A stretch of 64,000 nucleotides of DNA from assembly GCF_030272615.1 (NCBI RefSeq), contig NC_081411.1:213997654-214061653 (forward strand), in the 5' to 3' direction. Shown here piece by piece: positions 38,571 through 52,016 of the stretch. Numbering within the stretch: the first letter of the stretch is position 1; every line of letters starts with the position of its first letter. A program made the translations under genes and the position numbers. This DNA is from Cryptomeria japonica (Eukaryota; Streptophyta; Pinopsida; Cupressales; Cupressaceae). The notes under the pieces are model-generated. The model saw only the letters and a program-made list of their open reading frames with translations. It made no database searches and was not told the DNA's origin.

Positions 38571-39240
38571 CTTATTTTAATTACAATTTCCTAATTCTTT
38601 TTTATCAAACTTTCCTACATCAAACCCTCAGTAGAAATTAACCTTTAAGTAAAGCTATGATTGACTAGAAAAGAGAGCTTACCCTTGGCGGGATAGAGAT
38701 TAAATTGACAAGTCTATACCTCAAAATTGATAATGGTACTAATGTGATGCTTTTTATAAAATTCCTCTAAGTGTTAATGCAATAACATGATAAATCATAA
38801 CAAAATCTATCATGAAAACATACTTGAAGATGACTTGTTGCTTCTTGTACTCAAATCTACTCTTGAATGAAGGAGCAGAGTGTTTGAATGGGACTTATGA
38901 ATTGTGAAAGATGATCAAATGAATTAGAGATGATTCCTTTATGTAGGGCTCTCAAGGTATTTTCACTTTTAGGCCAACTTCCAATGTTCAAATCAAAATA
39001 TTAGGAGTGGATAAGAATAGTAGGAGCCTACACTTTGATAGGTTCAAATTTGGACCCCTTTTTGCTAGGTTCCCTAGTCCAATAGGACTATTCACCTCAT
39101 AAGTACATGAAAATAGTTTGGATGAGATAAGGCCAAAATAGGAATGAAATTACCTAGAAGGAGACACATGAAAGAAAGGGCCCAAAAAAGAGTGTGAATT
39201 TGTAAGGGACTACAATTTATGACACTAAAGTAATAATCCC
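38571..39240. other. Spacer before the gypsy element
   Basis: No coding sequence. Could contain the LTR of the preceding Copia remnant, but no partner is present to prove it. Confidence 0.4.
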
Positions 39241-40634
39241 TGATACTCTGCAAAAAGGGTTAGAAAATATGTTCGATGACAACATGCACACAAGAGCAAA
39301 ACGTTAGTGTTAGCAACAAAAGATTATTCTAAATAGACCTATCAAAAGAGATACCAAAAGCATGAGAGAATATTTAACTAGGAAAGTAAATATGATGAGG
39401 CATCTCCAAATACCTCCTAACATGCTCTTAGTTCCTTCTCCTTTGTTCCTCTCCTCTCCAAGTTCCAAACTAGTGTAGCTCTCAACAACTTTTTGTACTA
39501 TGGATGTTTATGGAGGTTTGAGATTGAAGTATTTACTCTAAATGTGAATAAAAATCTAATACTAGATGTTATGATATTAAAATGATTTATTTTAAATCAA
39601 AGTGACAAGATATTAGTGGTTTATGCTAGATGCTCTCTAAAATTCTCTATAACTTAGATGCATACAAGTTTTCAAGATCTGGATTATGAAGAAATGGGTT
39701 CTATTTATAGGAAAAATGGAGCAATGGATGGTTGAGATTGACTAATCTCAACAATGGTTAGGATTTGAATGATATTCAATCCATGTGATGGCTTTCAACC
39801 CAATCCCAAGATGACAAGTGTCAATGTGAGATAGGTTGAGAGGAGAGGGAATAAACATTAAATGCTTGACATGACCTAAGAGTTAACTTGGGAGTTGAGG
39901 TCAAGGTTAGGTTGAATGAATAAATTCTTTATTCAAAGAATAAAGCTTTTATCCAATGGATAAACTCTTGTGAAAAGGCAAAAGGGATAACCATGGTTAA
40001 AACAATAAATGCTTGAGGAGACACATGAGTGCAAGTTGAATAAACCATAAATGGTTATGTAAGAGCCATTAGTGGTTTTGGGAGACTTTGGAGGTTAAAT
40101 TGTTGAACACACAAAGCATTTAATACTTTTCAAAGACTTTGAAGTCTTTGAGAAGTGACTTCAAGTTGCTTAAGATTGTGACAATAATTAGGGGATGGAT
40201 TAGGCTAATTAGGAAGGGTTTAGAAGAATCTAGAAGGGTGTTTAGGAATGCAAGTGGATTTGGTGGATGAGGGAAAATAGGATTTTTATTTAAAATAAAT
40301 TTCATTTATTTCAATAAATGTGTGCAAGTTGCATTTGTAGGAAAATGCAAGTGGGGGGGGATTTATGATTTAAATAAGTGTTTTATTTAATTTATTTAAA
40401 AGAGGAAAATGGGATTAAAATGAAATAAATATGATCTATTCATTTAATTGATTTTGAGAATTTTGGTTTGAATGAATTAATTAAAATAAATTGAATAATT
40501 TATTTAATTAATAGGAGAATGTTTGAAATTGAATTAATTAAATATTAATTTAATTAACTAATGGCTAGTGGATTTTTAATCAAATAAATAGGGAATATTT
40601 ATTTAATTAAATTGGATAGATTTATGTGACTACA
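39241..40634 (-). repeat. 3' LTR of the gypsy element
   Basis: TGATACTCTGC to GTGACTACA on the + strand, 1394 bp, matching 56511-57903 throughout. It carries a TATA-like CTATAAATAG on the - strand (39701-39710). The conserved 61-codon frame on the - strand is part of the LTR and not taken as a gene. Confidence 0.95.
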
Positions 40635-40650
40635 TTTGCCCCTCTTTGAG
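40635..40650 (-). other. Polypurine tract next to the 3' LTR
   Basis: On the - strand CTCAAAGAGGGGCAAA immediately precedes the LTR start TGTAGTCAC. This confirms the - orientation. Confidence 0.85.
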
Positions 40651-41169
40651 ACGGTGCAATTTATCGTGTCGTTTCAAATAAAGAAAAATAGGTGTGAAGA
40701 AATGCCCCATAAAATATTAATTTTTAATGGGTGGTATGCCCCCTCGAGGGATGGGCTGATAAATTTTGAAAAATCGGGCGATCTCTTGAAAAAGAATGAA
40801 AATTGGCAGGGAGATATACGAGAAGATTTTTAGCAAGACTGGTGAAAAATAGAAGAAATTGGGGATAAAATGGACAAATGGTAGGCTCAGGAAGTTTACG
40901 GGGACCATGGTGGTGAGCGGGGGAAAGTTAGGGGCATGCCGAAGGGTTTATATGGGGAGAAAGGGGTGAAAACAGGCTCATTTGTTACCACGACCATAGT
41001 GAAATTAGAGCTCTGATAGTGACATTTTGGAGGAGCAAGCAACAGTCAGGATATCGGTACTAGTAGCAGAGCACCGATTTGAGGGAGTCCGACGATTCCA
41101 GCGGCCAGAGGACTATGGACTAGCGGTATGCAAATTTAAAATTTTGAATTTTATGCATTTTTTATGTGT

Positions 41170-41560
41170 TTTTTGCTGAGTCCAAGTTGAGTCAAGACAA
41201 TAGCGCTGAAACTATATTTTGGCACTTTTGTCCAATGAATTAGCGTTATTGTATAGTCTTTTGAGCACATTTGAATAGTTATTTTAGTGCTTTTGCTTAT
41301 TGAGCGCTTTTGCGATGGAGTAGCACTTTTGCATAGTCAGTATAGTGCTATTGTTATTTGAGCGCTAGTGCCTAGGTGGTTGAGCGCGTTTGATGCCAAG
41401 TAGCATTATCGTCTAGATGTTGTAGCGCTTTGGTAATTTAAGCACTTTGGGATAGATGATTAAGTGCTTTTGTTAGGCGATTAGTGCTTTTGGATGGAAT
41501 GAGCACTTTTGTATGGGAAATAGCGCTTTTGTATAGAAAGATAGATGCCCTAGTGTTTTG
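41170..41560. repeat. Degenerate AGCGCTTTTG motif array (near 3' LTR)
   Basis: About fifteen variants of (T/G)AGCGCTTTTG, spaced ~15-25 bases apart, read on the + strand (for example at 41201, 41311, 41330, 41370, 41425, 41463, 41485, 41503, 41520). Core variants are AGCGCT, AGTGCT and AGCACT. The mirror array is at 56160-56415. Confidence 0.85.
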
Positions 41561-41800
41561 ATCACAAAATCTCTGGATGCCAATGATGAATGGATGGAGA
41601 TGCGGAGTGAGAGTTGTTTTGAACCATAGCAGCCCTTATGAGACTTAGGTCATTAGGATAAATGCCTGTTGAAGTCTAGGTGTGCCATGATTGCTTACCT
41701 GTTGAGACCCAAAGATACTTGATCAAAGTATTTGTTGATAGTTTAGGTTTAAACTTTTTAGAAAGTTTGAAATAAAACAACTGATGATAATGGTTGATGC

Positions 41801-43783
41801 ACTTGTGTAGGAGGATCTGCGCATCTTACAGTTGCGCGAGAGGCATCCCGCCACACAGGGGCTGCGTGATTGGTTGACAGAGGCCAAGATTGATTGCATT
41901 ACAGTGACTGGGCTGTATGACATTATGCATATGTCCGTGATTCAGATGAATCACGGTTTGATGACAGCCTTGGCAGAGCGCTAGCATAGTGAGACATGCA
42001 CATTTCACTTGGCGCAAGGGGAGATGACAGTGACATTAGAGGATGCATGGCGCATCTTGCATATTCCGATTTGAGGGGAGCTGGTCACCTATGATAGAGT
42101 GTGGGGTACCTTGGTGGTATAAAGATTTTTCGATGAGGATGTCTATATTGATGATGGCTCCATAGCCTGGGAGGATATTACTTCTTTGTACGAGCCATTA
42201 TCAACAGTGTTGTTGGGGATTGTTGGGGGGCTACTATGTCCTGATAGATGATCACATGGTCTGGTCATTGGTTGGGGACAGGTTATTGAGCAGATGATGA
42301 CAGAGGGGACCTGATTTTCCTAGGGACCGTGCGTGTTAGCGCACATGTATCAGGAGCTACATGAGGTAGTGTACTATGGGAGGGGTCCTTGGTAGTGGGA
42401 GTGACACTACTACATATATGGGCATGGGAGCACTTACCAGTTACTCGACTAGTGAGCCTTAGATTTCGGGTAGTCGACCAACCATATATGTTCATGTATA
42501 GGGGTATGATGAGTCAGCCCCACCTGGGGAAGTTAGAGTGGTGGCGGCGAGTGCTGGATGATATGGATGCAGTTATTTGGAGACCGTATATAGAGTGTGA
42601 GCCCTGAGAGGATGATGCGGAGGCATTGCCATACGCATTCAAGACCCGATTCCTCATTGGGAGGACATGCTACCATGTAGAGAGACAATTGCCGGGCAGA
42701 GTTATGAGGCAGTTTGGGTGGCAGTAGGGATTGCCTAGGGGATCAGGGGAGTATGCTAGGGTGGTACAAGAGAGATATGCATGTGGGCCAGTACTACCCT
42801 ATGATTAGGCATTGGCAGAGTTCCAGATGTTATAGGTGATGCCATGGGATATATGGCCGAGGGTGGTAGATGCAAGGGTATCAGAGGAGTATACACAGTA
42901 TATGGCAGCTCATTCGATTCCGCAGATATCAGATCTGGCAGAGCCGATTCTCAATTTTGAGGAAGAGGTGGAGGGGATGGTGGAGGTGGAGGAGGTGGTG
43001 ATGGAGGAGGGGATGGTGGAGGTGGTGGAGGTGGTGGAGAAGGTGGCTTAGGTGGTCAAGTCCAGTGGAGAGGGAGAGGCAGTTTTCCATTGCGGATATC
43101 ATAGGGACCGTTGATGCCGGGAGGAGTTAGATTAGGTGGCCGAGGTATGGAGAGGGAGATACCGATGGATAGAGGGGAGGGAGCCACTAGAGAGGGAGCT
43201 ATAGGTGAGGAACCTATGGATACAGGGGAGGGAGCGACAGGTGGTGGTGATCTTTAGGATCATATGCTAGCATATTTGCAGATTCAACCTACAACAGCCA
43301 AGACACAGGTAGAGGATCTGGAGGCGGAGGTTGCAACGAAAGATGTGCAACTATTTGCACGAGATTCAGAGCTGACTTTAGTGCTACGGGAGAGAGATTA
43401 GGCCATTGACAAGGTGGTCGAGTTGCAGGAGAGAGTGAGGGTTTTGGAGGGAGTACAAGGACAGGGGCCGTCTATGGAGGCCTTGGTGACGGAGGTACAG
43501 AGAGTAGGTGGAGAGGTTGATTATTGGCGGGGTCTATATGAGTAGGTGGTGCCAGCTAGTCAGCGAGCTCTAAGCTCTTCACAGATGCGACAGGCCAGAT
43601 GAGAGCAATCTTAGAGGATGCAAAGCAGTGGGGGTGTGGTGGGTCCTCTACGAAGAGATAGGTCAGGGGGTGCAGAAGCTAGTGGGGGTTTGATGGGGCC
43701 TCCACAAAGAGATAGATCAGATGGTGCAGGGACTAGTGGGGGAGCAAGTGGTGATGGTGGGGCTACATTTGGTTAGAGTGGTA
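41801..43783 (+). pseudogene. Antisense plant mobile domain (PMD) gene of the gypsy element, decayed
   Basis: Reads opposite to gag-pol, between integrase and the 3' LTR. An N-terminal stretch includes LAQGEMTVTLEDAWRILHIPI (~42010-42072) and stop-GELVTYD, a hallmark of PMD proteins (aminotransferase-like plant mobile domain). In a second frame HIWAWEHLPVTRL (~42410), WRPYIECEP (~42580) and YAFKTRFLIGRTCYH follow, also typical. A Gly/Glu-rich low-complexity stretch (42960-43060) and a coiled coil (~43260-43540, VEDLEAEVATKD) complete it. Many stops (first at 41982) and a shift near 42380 make it inactive. PMD genes are known both as host genes and inside transposons, including Tat-lineage gypsy and MULE elements. 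Here the position supports the transposon form. Confidence 0.82.
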
Positions 43784-43919
43784 TCTAAGAGAGCATTTTG
43801 CATGCATGTATTTTATCATTGTTATTTTGGAATGTATCTTGGATGGCTCTTGGTAGCCGATTTTTTTAGACTTCATTGTACTCTGAGCTATGAGATGATA
43901 TATATATGAGGAGATCCCA

Positions 43920-45120
43920 TATTTTGATGATATGAATTTTGATATGTATGGAGTTTATGCTTAGATGGATACTTGTTTTATGCTATATTTATATGTTTAT
44001 GAGATGATTCCTATATGTTGTTTATGTGCATGTTTTATGATGATTTATGATGTTGGATTCTAACATGTGAATGCAGGTTTATATATGCATGATTTGTTTG
44101 ATGTATTGCTTTATGTATGTAATGCCATGATGATGATGTATGCATAATATGATAATGATATAGAGAGTATCTTGTACTTTATATGAATACAAGGATGATA
44201 TAATGATATGCAATGATGTTAATGCAATGTTTTGAATGAATGGTTTATTTTATGTATATGCATCTATATGGTTTGAAAAAATGAATGTATATGTGGATAA
44301 ACAAAATGTAAAGTACGAATGTTTAAATGATGATTTCTAAATGAATGCATATGCTATAATGTATGAACCAATGTTTTGAAACAAATGATATTTATGATTC
44401 TAAATACCTAAAATATGATGAAGTAAAATGATAATGTGATGATAATGCAACTTATGGTTTAATGAATAACTGCACTGTAATGCAATTAAGAGGGATAATG
44501 AATGCAATCTTAAATGAATCCTAAGGAAAATAACATGAGATAAAATGGATGAATGAATGCACTTTAACTATTGAATAGATGAATGAATGTATGCAATTTA
44601 TGGAAACCTAAACAAATGGATGATACCTAGGTGTGGAAACGATGATAAATGATGATCACTAATGGATGTTTAAATGAATGTATAGTAATGAGTAATCATG
44701 GTAGGAAATGCAAATAAGGATAATTATTTGTGTAAGTGAATCTAAATGTCATGAGTGCAATAATGAAATGATATAATGATACTAATGCAAGTAAATGAGA
44801 ATGAACTATATGTGGTAAGTGCAACTAAATGATATTAAATGCACGCTAATGAATGGCTAAAGAATAATGCAAATGCAACTAAAAATGTAATGAAATGATG
44901 ATGGGATGATGATAGATGAATGCAAGGTGTTTTAGACCAAAGTTGCATGATGCACTTGATGATGTATTAGAGTACTCTGTCGTGTTTGTATCCAAAACCA
45001 GCTCAATTTTTGCATAACTACTCATATTTAACTTTGTTTACACTTTGCATGCAACATTATGTAAATAAATGAGTAAATGGATGGACGGTATGCAATGAAA
45101 TGCAATATAAATAGATGAGA
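43920..45120. repeat. Low-complexity, ATG/ATGA-rich stretch
   Basis: About 1.2 kb with very frequent ATGA, GATGATGATG and AATGAATGCA on the + strand and almost no long open frame. Lies after the PMD gene inside the gypsy element. Not a strict tandem repeat. Confidence 0.6.
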
Positions 45121-45959
45121 TGAAATGATGATCCACAGTGCTTTATTTTTCATCATCGAGCTTGAAAATGTTGTAAGAAAATACAAGCAACTTGACATAA
45201 TGATTGAAGATGCCCTGAGTATTCGTTACATGGATTGTGATATAGCAAGTTAATACAAATAATTTGATATAATGGGTCAAGTTGACCTGAGTATTGCTTG
45301 TGGAACAGACAAGGATCATCTTCTTTCATGCATGACTTGGATCATCCTCCTTGATCTTGGGCTGATCATATCTTGAGACAAGTTCATACTGTAATAAGAG
45401 ATAAAAACCTTTATCCAAAATGGATGAGGTAGGAGGAACCAAAGAAGGACCATTTGTTCTTGTAAGCAAACAGTATATACAGAAAGAATAAAGAATATGG
45501 ATCCTTGGTACTAGTTCATGCTCATATGGTCAAGGTATACGCTCTAGTCAGCAAGCCGTAGTGATCTATGACTGTATTTTGCCTCTGATCACGTAGCTTA
45601 GTGAACTTCCCACGTAGACACCATTAGTACATGCCCCAGAACTTCATCAGAATAATCCACAGAAGATACAAACAATGTTGTAGGAACCTGATGTATATAA
45701 ACGAATGAATAACCCACAAATCAACTAAGTATTTAATAGCTTAAACAGAATTTTCCTGTCAAAGAAAATGTCATTTTGTCTTTGTTTTGGTAAGGAAGGA
45801 TGCATCCTTGTTAAGAAAGTTTGCGTGTTTGATGTTGATTGTTTGGTTGGTTGGATAAGTGGTCATCGTTTGGAGTTTTTCACAACGTTTGTTTGGTATC
45901 TGCTCAGATGAGTATGTACAATGTGTTGCCATGTTTTTCTGTTTGATTTTCGATGTTTT

Positions 45960-46080
45960 TTGATGTTTTTGGATTTTGTGAGACATTTTGAATGTTTTTT
46001 GGATGTTTGATGATTGTTTTGAATGTTTTTGGATTTTTGATGATTGTTTTGAATGTTTTTGGATTGTTTGTGAGACGATT
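45960..46080. repeat. Short tandem repeats, ~36-bp unit
   Basis: TGATGATTGTTTTGAATGTTTTTGGAT-like units occur two to three times, with shorter variants on either side. Read on the - strand they give an artefactual Lys/Thr/Asn-repeat peptide. The rest of 45121-46502 holds no gene I can support. Confidence 0.7.
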
Positions 46081-46502
46081 TTCCAATGAAGAACTCAATG
46101 AATCACAAAACAATGTAGAACCCACTTCCATCAAACTCGATTAAGGGCATTGCCCCCAGTTTAGACATGACTATGAAAAAGTGGGATGCTAGACACATGA
46201 AGTACTATCCTTAATTGTAGATCAATGATAAGCCATGGTTTGGACAGATGGACAAGTGAATAAAATGAATGTGATCGCAACAAGTCTGAAAGATAATGGA
46301 GCCATAGCTTTTACGAGTGGTGCCTATTTGCTAGGTTTTCACCATCGTACTTACCCAAGGTGCCACTGAAGTGGCTGTTCACCATTTGGATGCATGATTT
46401 TTCTTTACTATTTTGATGTTTTTATATGTTTCTTTAGGACCTTTATCTATATGTTTTTGGTATTTTTGCCAGTATATATGGGAGCCCGATGCTCTGTGTA
46501 GC

Positions 46503-47640
46503 TTATGTATAAAACCTTTTGATGTGCATGCTGTTGATCGGATCTACTAGTGGTTCTCCTTCTGATGTAGCCAACTGATATGCCCTGGACCCAAATACAA
46601 CAGTGATAACATATGGACCCATCCAATTTGATTCAAACTTTCCTTGGTGTTCTTGGTTGGGTTGGTTATGTGGATTCTCTCGAAGAACAAGATCACCTAC
46701 CTCGAATGTATGAGGTCTAACTCGATGATTATAGCTTTTGCTCATGCATTGCTGATAGGCTTTGAGGTGGTTGTATGCAGCTTGTCATTTCTCATCAAGT
46801 AGCTCTAAGTCCTGAAGACAGGATACTCTATATGCTTCATCATCAATGAGTTTGTGCAAGGAAACCCGTAGTGATGGTATCTCAACCTCAATAGTTAAAA
46901 TAGCTTCTGCACCATAGACCAATGAGTAGGGAGTTTCTCCTATAGGGGTTCAAATACTAGTTCGATATGCCCATAGTGCTAGATTTAATTGAACATGCCA
47001 GTCATGGCCGACATCATTGACTGTCTTCTTTAGGATTCTCAATATGTTCTTGTTTGATGCTTCAGCCTGATCATTGCCTTGTGGGTAATAGGGCGTGGAA
47101 AAGTGATGTTGGATGTGAAATTTCTCATAGAATTCACGAACATCCTGATTCTTGAAAGGAAGACCGTTATCTGTGATGATGGACATGGGTACACCATACC
47201 GGAAGACGATGTAAAAGAGGATGAATGAGGTGATCTTCTTGCCGATGACTTGGGTAAGTGGAATAGCTTCAATCCACTTTGTGAAGTATTTGGTGGTGGT
47301 AATAATGAATTTGTGGCCATTGGATGAAGATGGATGGATTTTACCCACAAGATCAAGGCCCCATTGACAAAAAGGCCATGGTATTGTGATTGGTTGCAAT
47401 TCCTGTGCTGGTGCATGTATCAAGTCTCTATGAACTTGGCATTTCTTGCACTTTCTGACAAAATAGTAGGAGTCTTTTTTCATAGATGGTCAGTAGTATC
47501 CAGTGCGTAGGAGTTTCTTGGCGAGTGATAGACCACTTGCATGAGTTCCACAAATTACTTCATGTACCTCTTCCAAGGCCTTTGTTATCTCATCCTATTC
47601 CAGACATCGAAGGAGAGTACCATCAAGATTGAGTCGGATA
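46503..47640 (-). pseudogene. Gypsy integrase
   Basis: From ~47640 down. The zinc-binding region survives in part (SYYFVRKCKKCQVH). The catalytic core follows, with GLDLVG (first Asp, ~47360), ITDNG (second Asp, ~47175) and QAEASNK (Glu, ~47060). LNLALWAYRTS comes next and the C-terminal region (FEVGDLVLR; WMGPYVI; INSMHIKRFY) ends at 46503. Frame is continuous from 47483 to 46503 except for a stop at 46950. A frameshift near 47.6 kb separates it from RNase H. Confidence 0.92.
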
Positions 47641-49767
47641 GGGTTTCAGCAATAATGGTATATCGAGCGGTTTGGCGAATGAAGGTTTTATGTTGGTTAT
47701 TCGATTGGTTAGGAGGAAGTGTGTGATCATGGAGGTAGGTATAGAACTCACCATACCATCGGGATTCAGAACTGATAAGGCAACATATCATCTCAGATTT
47801 AGGGATATCATAAGTGGGGATCCAAAGTTGTTCTACCAAGAACTCGTAGCGTGTTGAATTCTATGGAAGATCTAGGAGAGATGCAATGGTAGCCATAGCG
47901 TTAGCAGCTCGATTCTAATCTCTTGGTATTTGTTCAAAGGTGATAGTAGTAAATGATGCCTTTAATTTTTTGACCATTTGTTTGTATGGCATGAGTTTGT
48001 CATCTTTAGTCTGATATTCATCAGTTGTTTGTCGAATGACCAATTGGGAGTCGCCATATACTTGTAGTTCTTGTAATTTCCATTGTACGGCTAGCCTGAG
48101 TCCTGTGATCAAGGCCTCATACTCTGCTATGTTGTTGGTACATGGAAATGTGAGCCTGTAAGACTTCGAGATGCTGTCACCTTAAGGTGTGATAAACAGA
48201 ATGCCTGCCCCCGAGCCATGCCTAGTGTATGAACCATCAAAGTATAGCTTCCATGGTTGTGCTGTTGTGATCATGAATATCTCTTCATCTAGAAAATTGG
48301 AAATGAGAGGATGATCGCCTATGAGTGGTGCATCGGCCAACTGATCTGTAATAACTTGACCTTTGATAGCTTTACGATCCACATACTCGATGTCAAATTC
48401 ACTGAGAATCATCACCCATTTGGCCAAGCAGCCTGTCAATGCTTCTTTACTGAGTAAGTACTTGAGTGGATCAATCTTTGAAATGAGCTATACTTTATGT
48501 GTCAATAGATAGTGCCTCAGTTTAGTGGTTTCCAAGATTACTGCTAGGAAAGCTCACTCAATAGGTGTATAATTGAGTTCATATCCAACCGGTGTGTGAG
48601 AGATGTAGTAAACAACACACTCTTTCCCTTCTGCATTGTGTTGAGCCAGTAGCACTCCTAATGCTGTATTAGTTGCTGAAATATAGAGTAACAAAGGTCT
48701 ACTCGGATTTGGTGGGATCAACAATGGTGTATTCATGAGATAGTCTTTAAGCATCTGGAATTCTTGCTAGCATCTAGTATCCCATTGAAAGCGGATGTTT
48801 TTGTGTAGCAAGTGTGTAAATGGGTGACACTTATCTACCAGTTGTGCAATGAATCTTCGGATGGATTGTAGGTGCTCTTGTAATGTCCTTAGTTGACTGA
48901 TGTTCTTTGGTGTGGCATGTCCATGATTGCTTTGACCTTTGCAGGATCTACCTCAATACCTTTGCTTGAGACAATGTATCCTAGAAGCTTCCCTGAGGTT
49001 ACTCCAAAGACACATTTCTTTGGGTTGAGTCGAACATGATATTGTTCCAGTCTATCAAATATTTTATCTAATATGTCTAGATGACCTTCTCTAGTGAGTG
49101 ATTTTGCTAGTAAGTCATCAACATAATCTTCCATTATAGTATGCATCATGTCATGGAAGATGGTGGTCATTGCTTGTTGATAGGTCGCTCCTGCATTCTT
49201 GAGACCGAAAGGCATTACATTCTAGTAGTATGTGCCCCATGGACATGTGAAGGTTGTCTTATGTTGATCCTCTGGTGAAATCTTTATCTGATTGTATCCT
49301 AAAAAGCCATCCATGAGTGAAAGCATGGCATGTCCTGCTGTTAGGTCTACTATGATGTCGATATTTGGTAGGGGGAAGTCATCCTTATGACATGCCTTAT
49401 TCAGATCTTTAAAGTCAGTACGAATACAGATGCCCCCATTTGGTTTGCCGATAGGCACAATATTGGATATCCGATCTGCATAATCAATTGGTCTAATAAA
49501 ACCAACATCTAGAAGTTTCTTGAGTTCTTCTTTGACTAGTACTACAATATGAGGATGCATCTTACAAAGCTTCTGCTTCACAGGTTTGGCTCCTTCTGCT
49601 ATGGTGAGGTGATGCATGACTAAATTAGGATCAAGTCCAGACATGTCTGTATATGACCATGCAAAGTTGATCTGATGCTTTTGAAAGAAATCTACAAATT
49701 TAGGTTGTTCCTCTGGAGTTAGAAGAGATGCCAGATGTATGTGGTGAGGAGTTTCAGGAGTCCCCAC
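47641..49767 (-). pseudogene. Gypsy reverse transcriptase with two RNase H domains
   Basis: Reverse transcriptase from ~49600: VKEELKKLLDVGFIRP, SLMDGFLGYNQIKI, a TAG at 49222 where Trp is expected, MPFGLKNAGATYQ (49215) and the catalytic YVDD (~49125-49114). The first RNase H lies at ~48754-48440 (LLLYISATNTALGVLL). A second, archaeal-type RNase H lies at ~48275-47900 (LYFDGSYTRHGSGAG; NIAEYEALITGL; VYGDSQLVI; acidic residues present). It is interrupted by TAA at 48182 where Gln is usual. The double RNase H is typical of the Tat/Ogre group. Frameshift near 48.8 kb. Confidence 0.93.
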
Positions 49768-52016
49768 GTTGCATTCTTTTGTTTCCTCGATGAGAATCGT
49801 TGATCATTCCTGTTGTGTACTAGCAGGGAGAATGTCAAACCTTTCATCCTTCGATGCCTCGGAGAGGTTTTCACCATTGGATACGCTCTTTTTTTTTTTA
49901 CTTTTGTTGGATCAAACAGTGCCACGGTGTGGTTTTCACTGGAAGATCCATGTTTTATTGTTATATTTTTGCAGCTGAAAGGTTTGGCATCTACCTCGAA
50001 GTATGTTGCGTTATTAAGTTCAATGGCAAATCCAACGTTGTGATCTCCACTTGGTATATTATCCCATAGTTCCAAAAAGTCAATGATCACCTCATCATTT
50101 TGGAAAAAGTCAAGACATGGCGGATTAGGTTGGTTCCATTCGATGAGTTCTAGATGGATAATGGGCATTACCTCATCGATAAGGTTAAGTTCGTTACGTG
50201 TGTCAGTGAGGGTTAAGATGTTGTGGTGAAGGTCATTGATGGTACTCTCCCTGTTAGAATCAGGCGTAGGATGGGACGTAGGGTTTGTGGAAGATGTTTC
50301 CAGCTCAGGAACCCAAGAGGTCTTTATCTATGCTTCTCCATAAATAGGGATTTCTTTGCAAGGTGGAGGTAGTGATGTGTCTTCCTCATCTGAAGTATTT
50401 AGCTGGAGGGAATCAAATTCCCATTCATGTGAGTTGGTCTTTGAGTCACTTTCCAGTATTTGATTACTATACCATACTGGGATGTCCTTTGAGTTAAACA
50501 CTACGGGTGTGACCGGTTTTGTAGATGAAATGATTGGTGTTGCAGGAAGGATGATGGGGATCAATGAATCTGATTCGGGGAGTATGGGTAGTGTTGACTT
50601 TGTTGCTTCTGCTGGAACTACTGGTGTCATAGATATTGCTATGGGTTCTGATATAGTTGTTGTTGCTAATGGTGATATCGATGTTATTGCTGCTGCTGAT
50701 AGTGTTGCTGGTTTGATTAATGGGAGGATGGGTTTTGCAGGTGGTTGTGCTAGGATTTGTATCCTCATTGGGGTAGTTGCGATGGTGTTGGATGTTGCTT
50801 TTATAATCAAAGGTTTCCTCTTTGTAATAGGCTGATATAGTGGTTTGCTGGGTTTTCCTTTGAATCTGAGCTTAGGAAGGATTTCCTTTTGAAAGCCTAG
50901 TCCTATATTATCCTTGGGTTTTAATTCCGGCTGCAACGGTTCATGTCTTCCTTATTTGCAAGGTCACAAAGCACTCTGACCATCGTAACCCATTCTTTGC
51001 ATAATCTAATCTGTGGGAAGCTTAGCTTGTGGAATATCTGCGGTGATGGGATCTTTATAGATCCATTCTGCTAAGTCCTCATCTCTGGTTCTTCTTCTTG
51101 ACTCTTTCCAAGGATGAAAGGTGTCAAAGTACATGCTGGCTTGATCAATGGTTGTTGAAGTAACCGCTGAGGTTTACCATGTGTTCTAGGAGAAGTGTGC
51201 ATTTGTCTCACACAAAAGAGTTGACTCAAATTGTATTCCCTAGGACCTTCCTCTGCTATTTTCATCTTAAGCTTTTCTTGCTTGGGTATAGTGGTGTTTG
51301 AACTAGCAAGAGAGGCTGGACTTATGTATGATGCGGAGGAGATGGCTTCTCTATTGTTAGGAATGGTAATCTCCGGTTGATGACTTATATTATGACAATA
51401 TAAAAAGGGATTTGCATCGCCCAGGATTGTGATCTCTACACCATTATGTGGGAACTTGATACACTGATGGTAGGTGGATGGAACAACTTGCATGGTGTGT
51501 ATCCAAGGTCTTCCTAACAATAGATTGTATGGCAGAGGAAGTTCCAAGACTTGACAGATAATGTGTTTCACCATAGGGCCCACTCAGATTGGTAGCACCA
51601 CAGCTCCTTTGGATGAACGCTCGACATCATCATAGGCTTTGATTGTGATCTTCTTGCAGGGATCCACTGATTCAATTGCATATCCCAAAGCTGTGACTAA
51701 TTGTAGAGTACAGATATTCAGGCCTGCTCCATTGTCGATCAAGACTCGCTTGATCCTATGTTGGTTGATAAACCCTTCAATGTGGAGTGAGGCATTATGA
51801 GGTTGCTGGAAGGATGTGTTGTCACTTTCAGAGAAAGTGAGACAAGGTGATGACTTTAGAGTTCCGACCATGGCTTGGAATTGATCTGTATTTAGGTTTG
51901 TAGGGACTGACACCTCTTGGAGAGCTTGATCCAAGATTGTTTTATGGGATGGAGATAGTCGCAATATCTCTAAGATAGATATCAGTGCGAGCATTTTGTC
52001 TAACTATTCCACAAGA
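49768..52016 (-). pseudogene. Gypsy aspartic protease and protease-RT linker
   Basis: The protease is at 51994-51600: IEGFINQHRIKRVLIDNGAG, with active-site D-N-G-A (~51736) instead of D-S/T-G-A, then LGYAIESVDPC. LLGRPWIHTMQVVPSTYHQCI (~51520) is the family's C-terminal protease signature. A long Pro/Thr/Ala-rich linker (50936-50330) and an acidic stretch (50168-49800) follow. Frameshifts near 51.0 kb and 49.76 kb. Confidence 0.85.

Noticed and set aside
40120-40305. 61-codon frame on the - strand, also at 57390-57575
   Set aside because: It is conserved only because both lie in the two LTRs of the same element; no domain or gene context.
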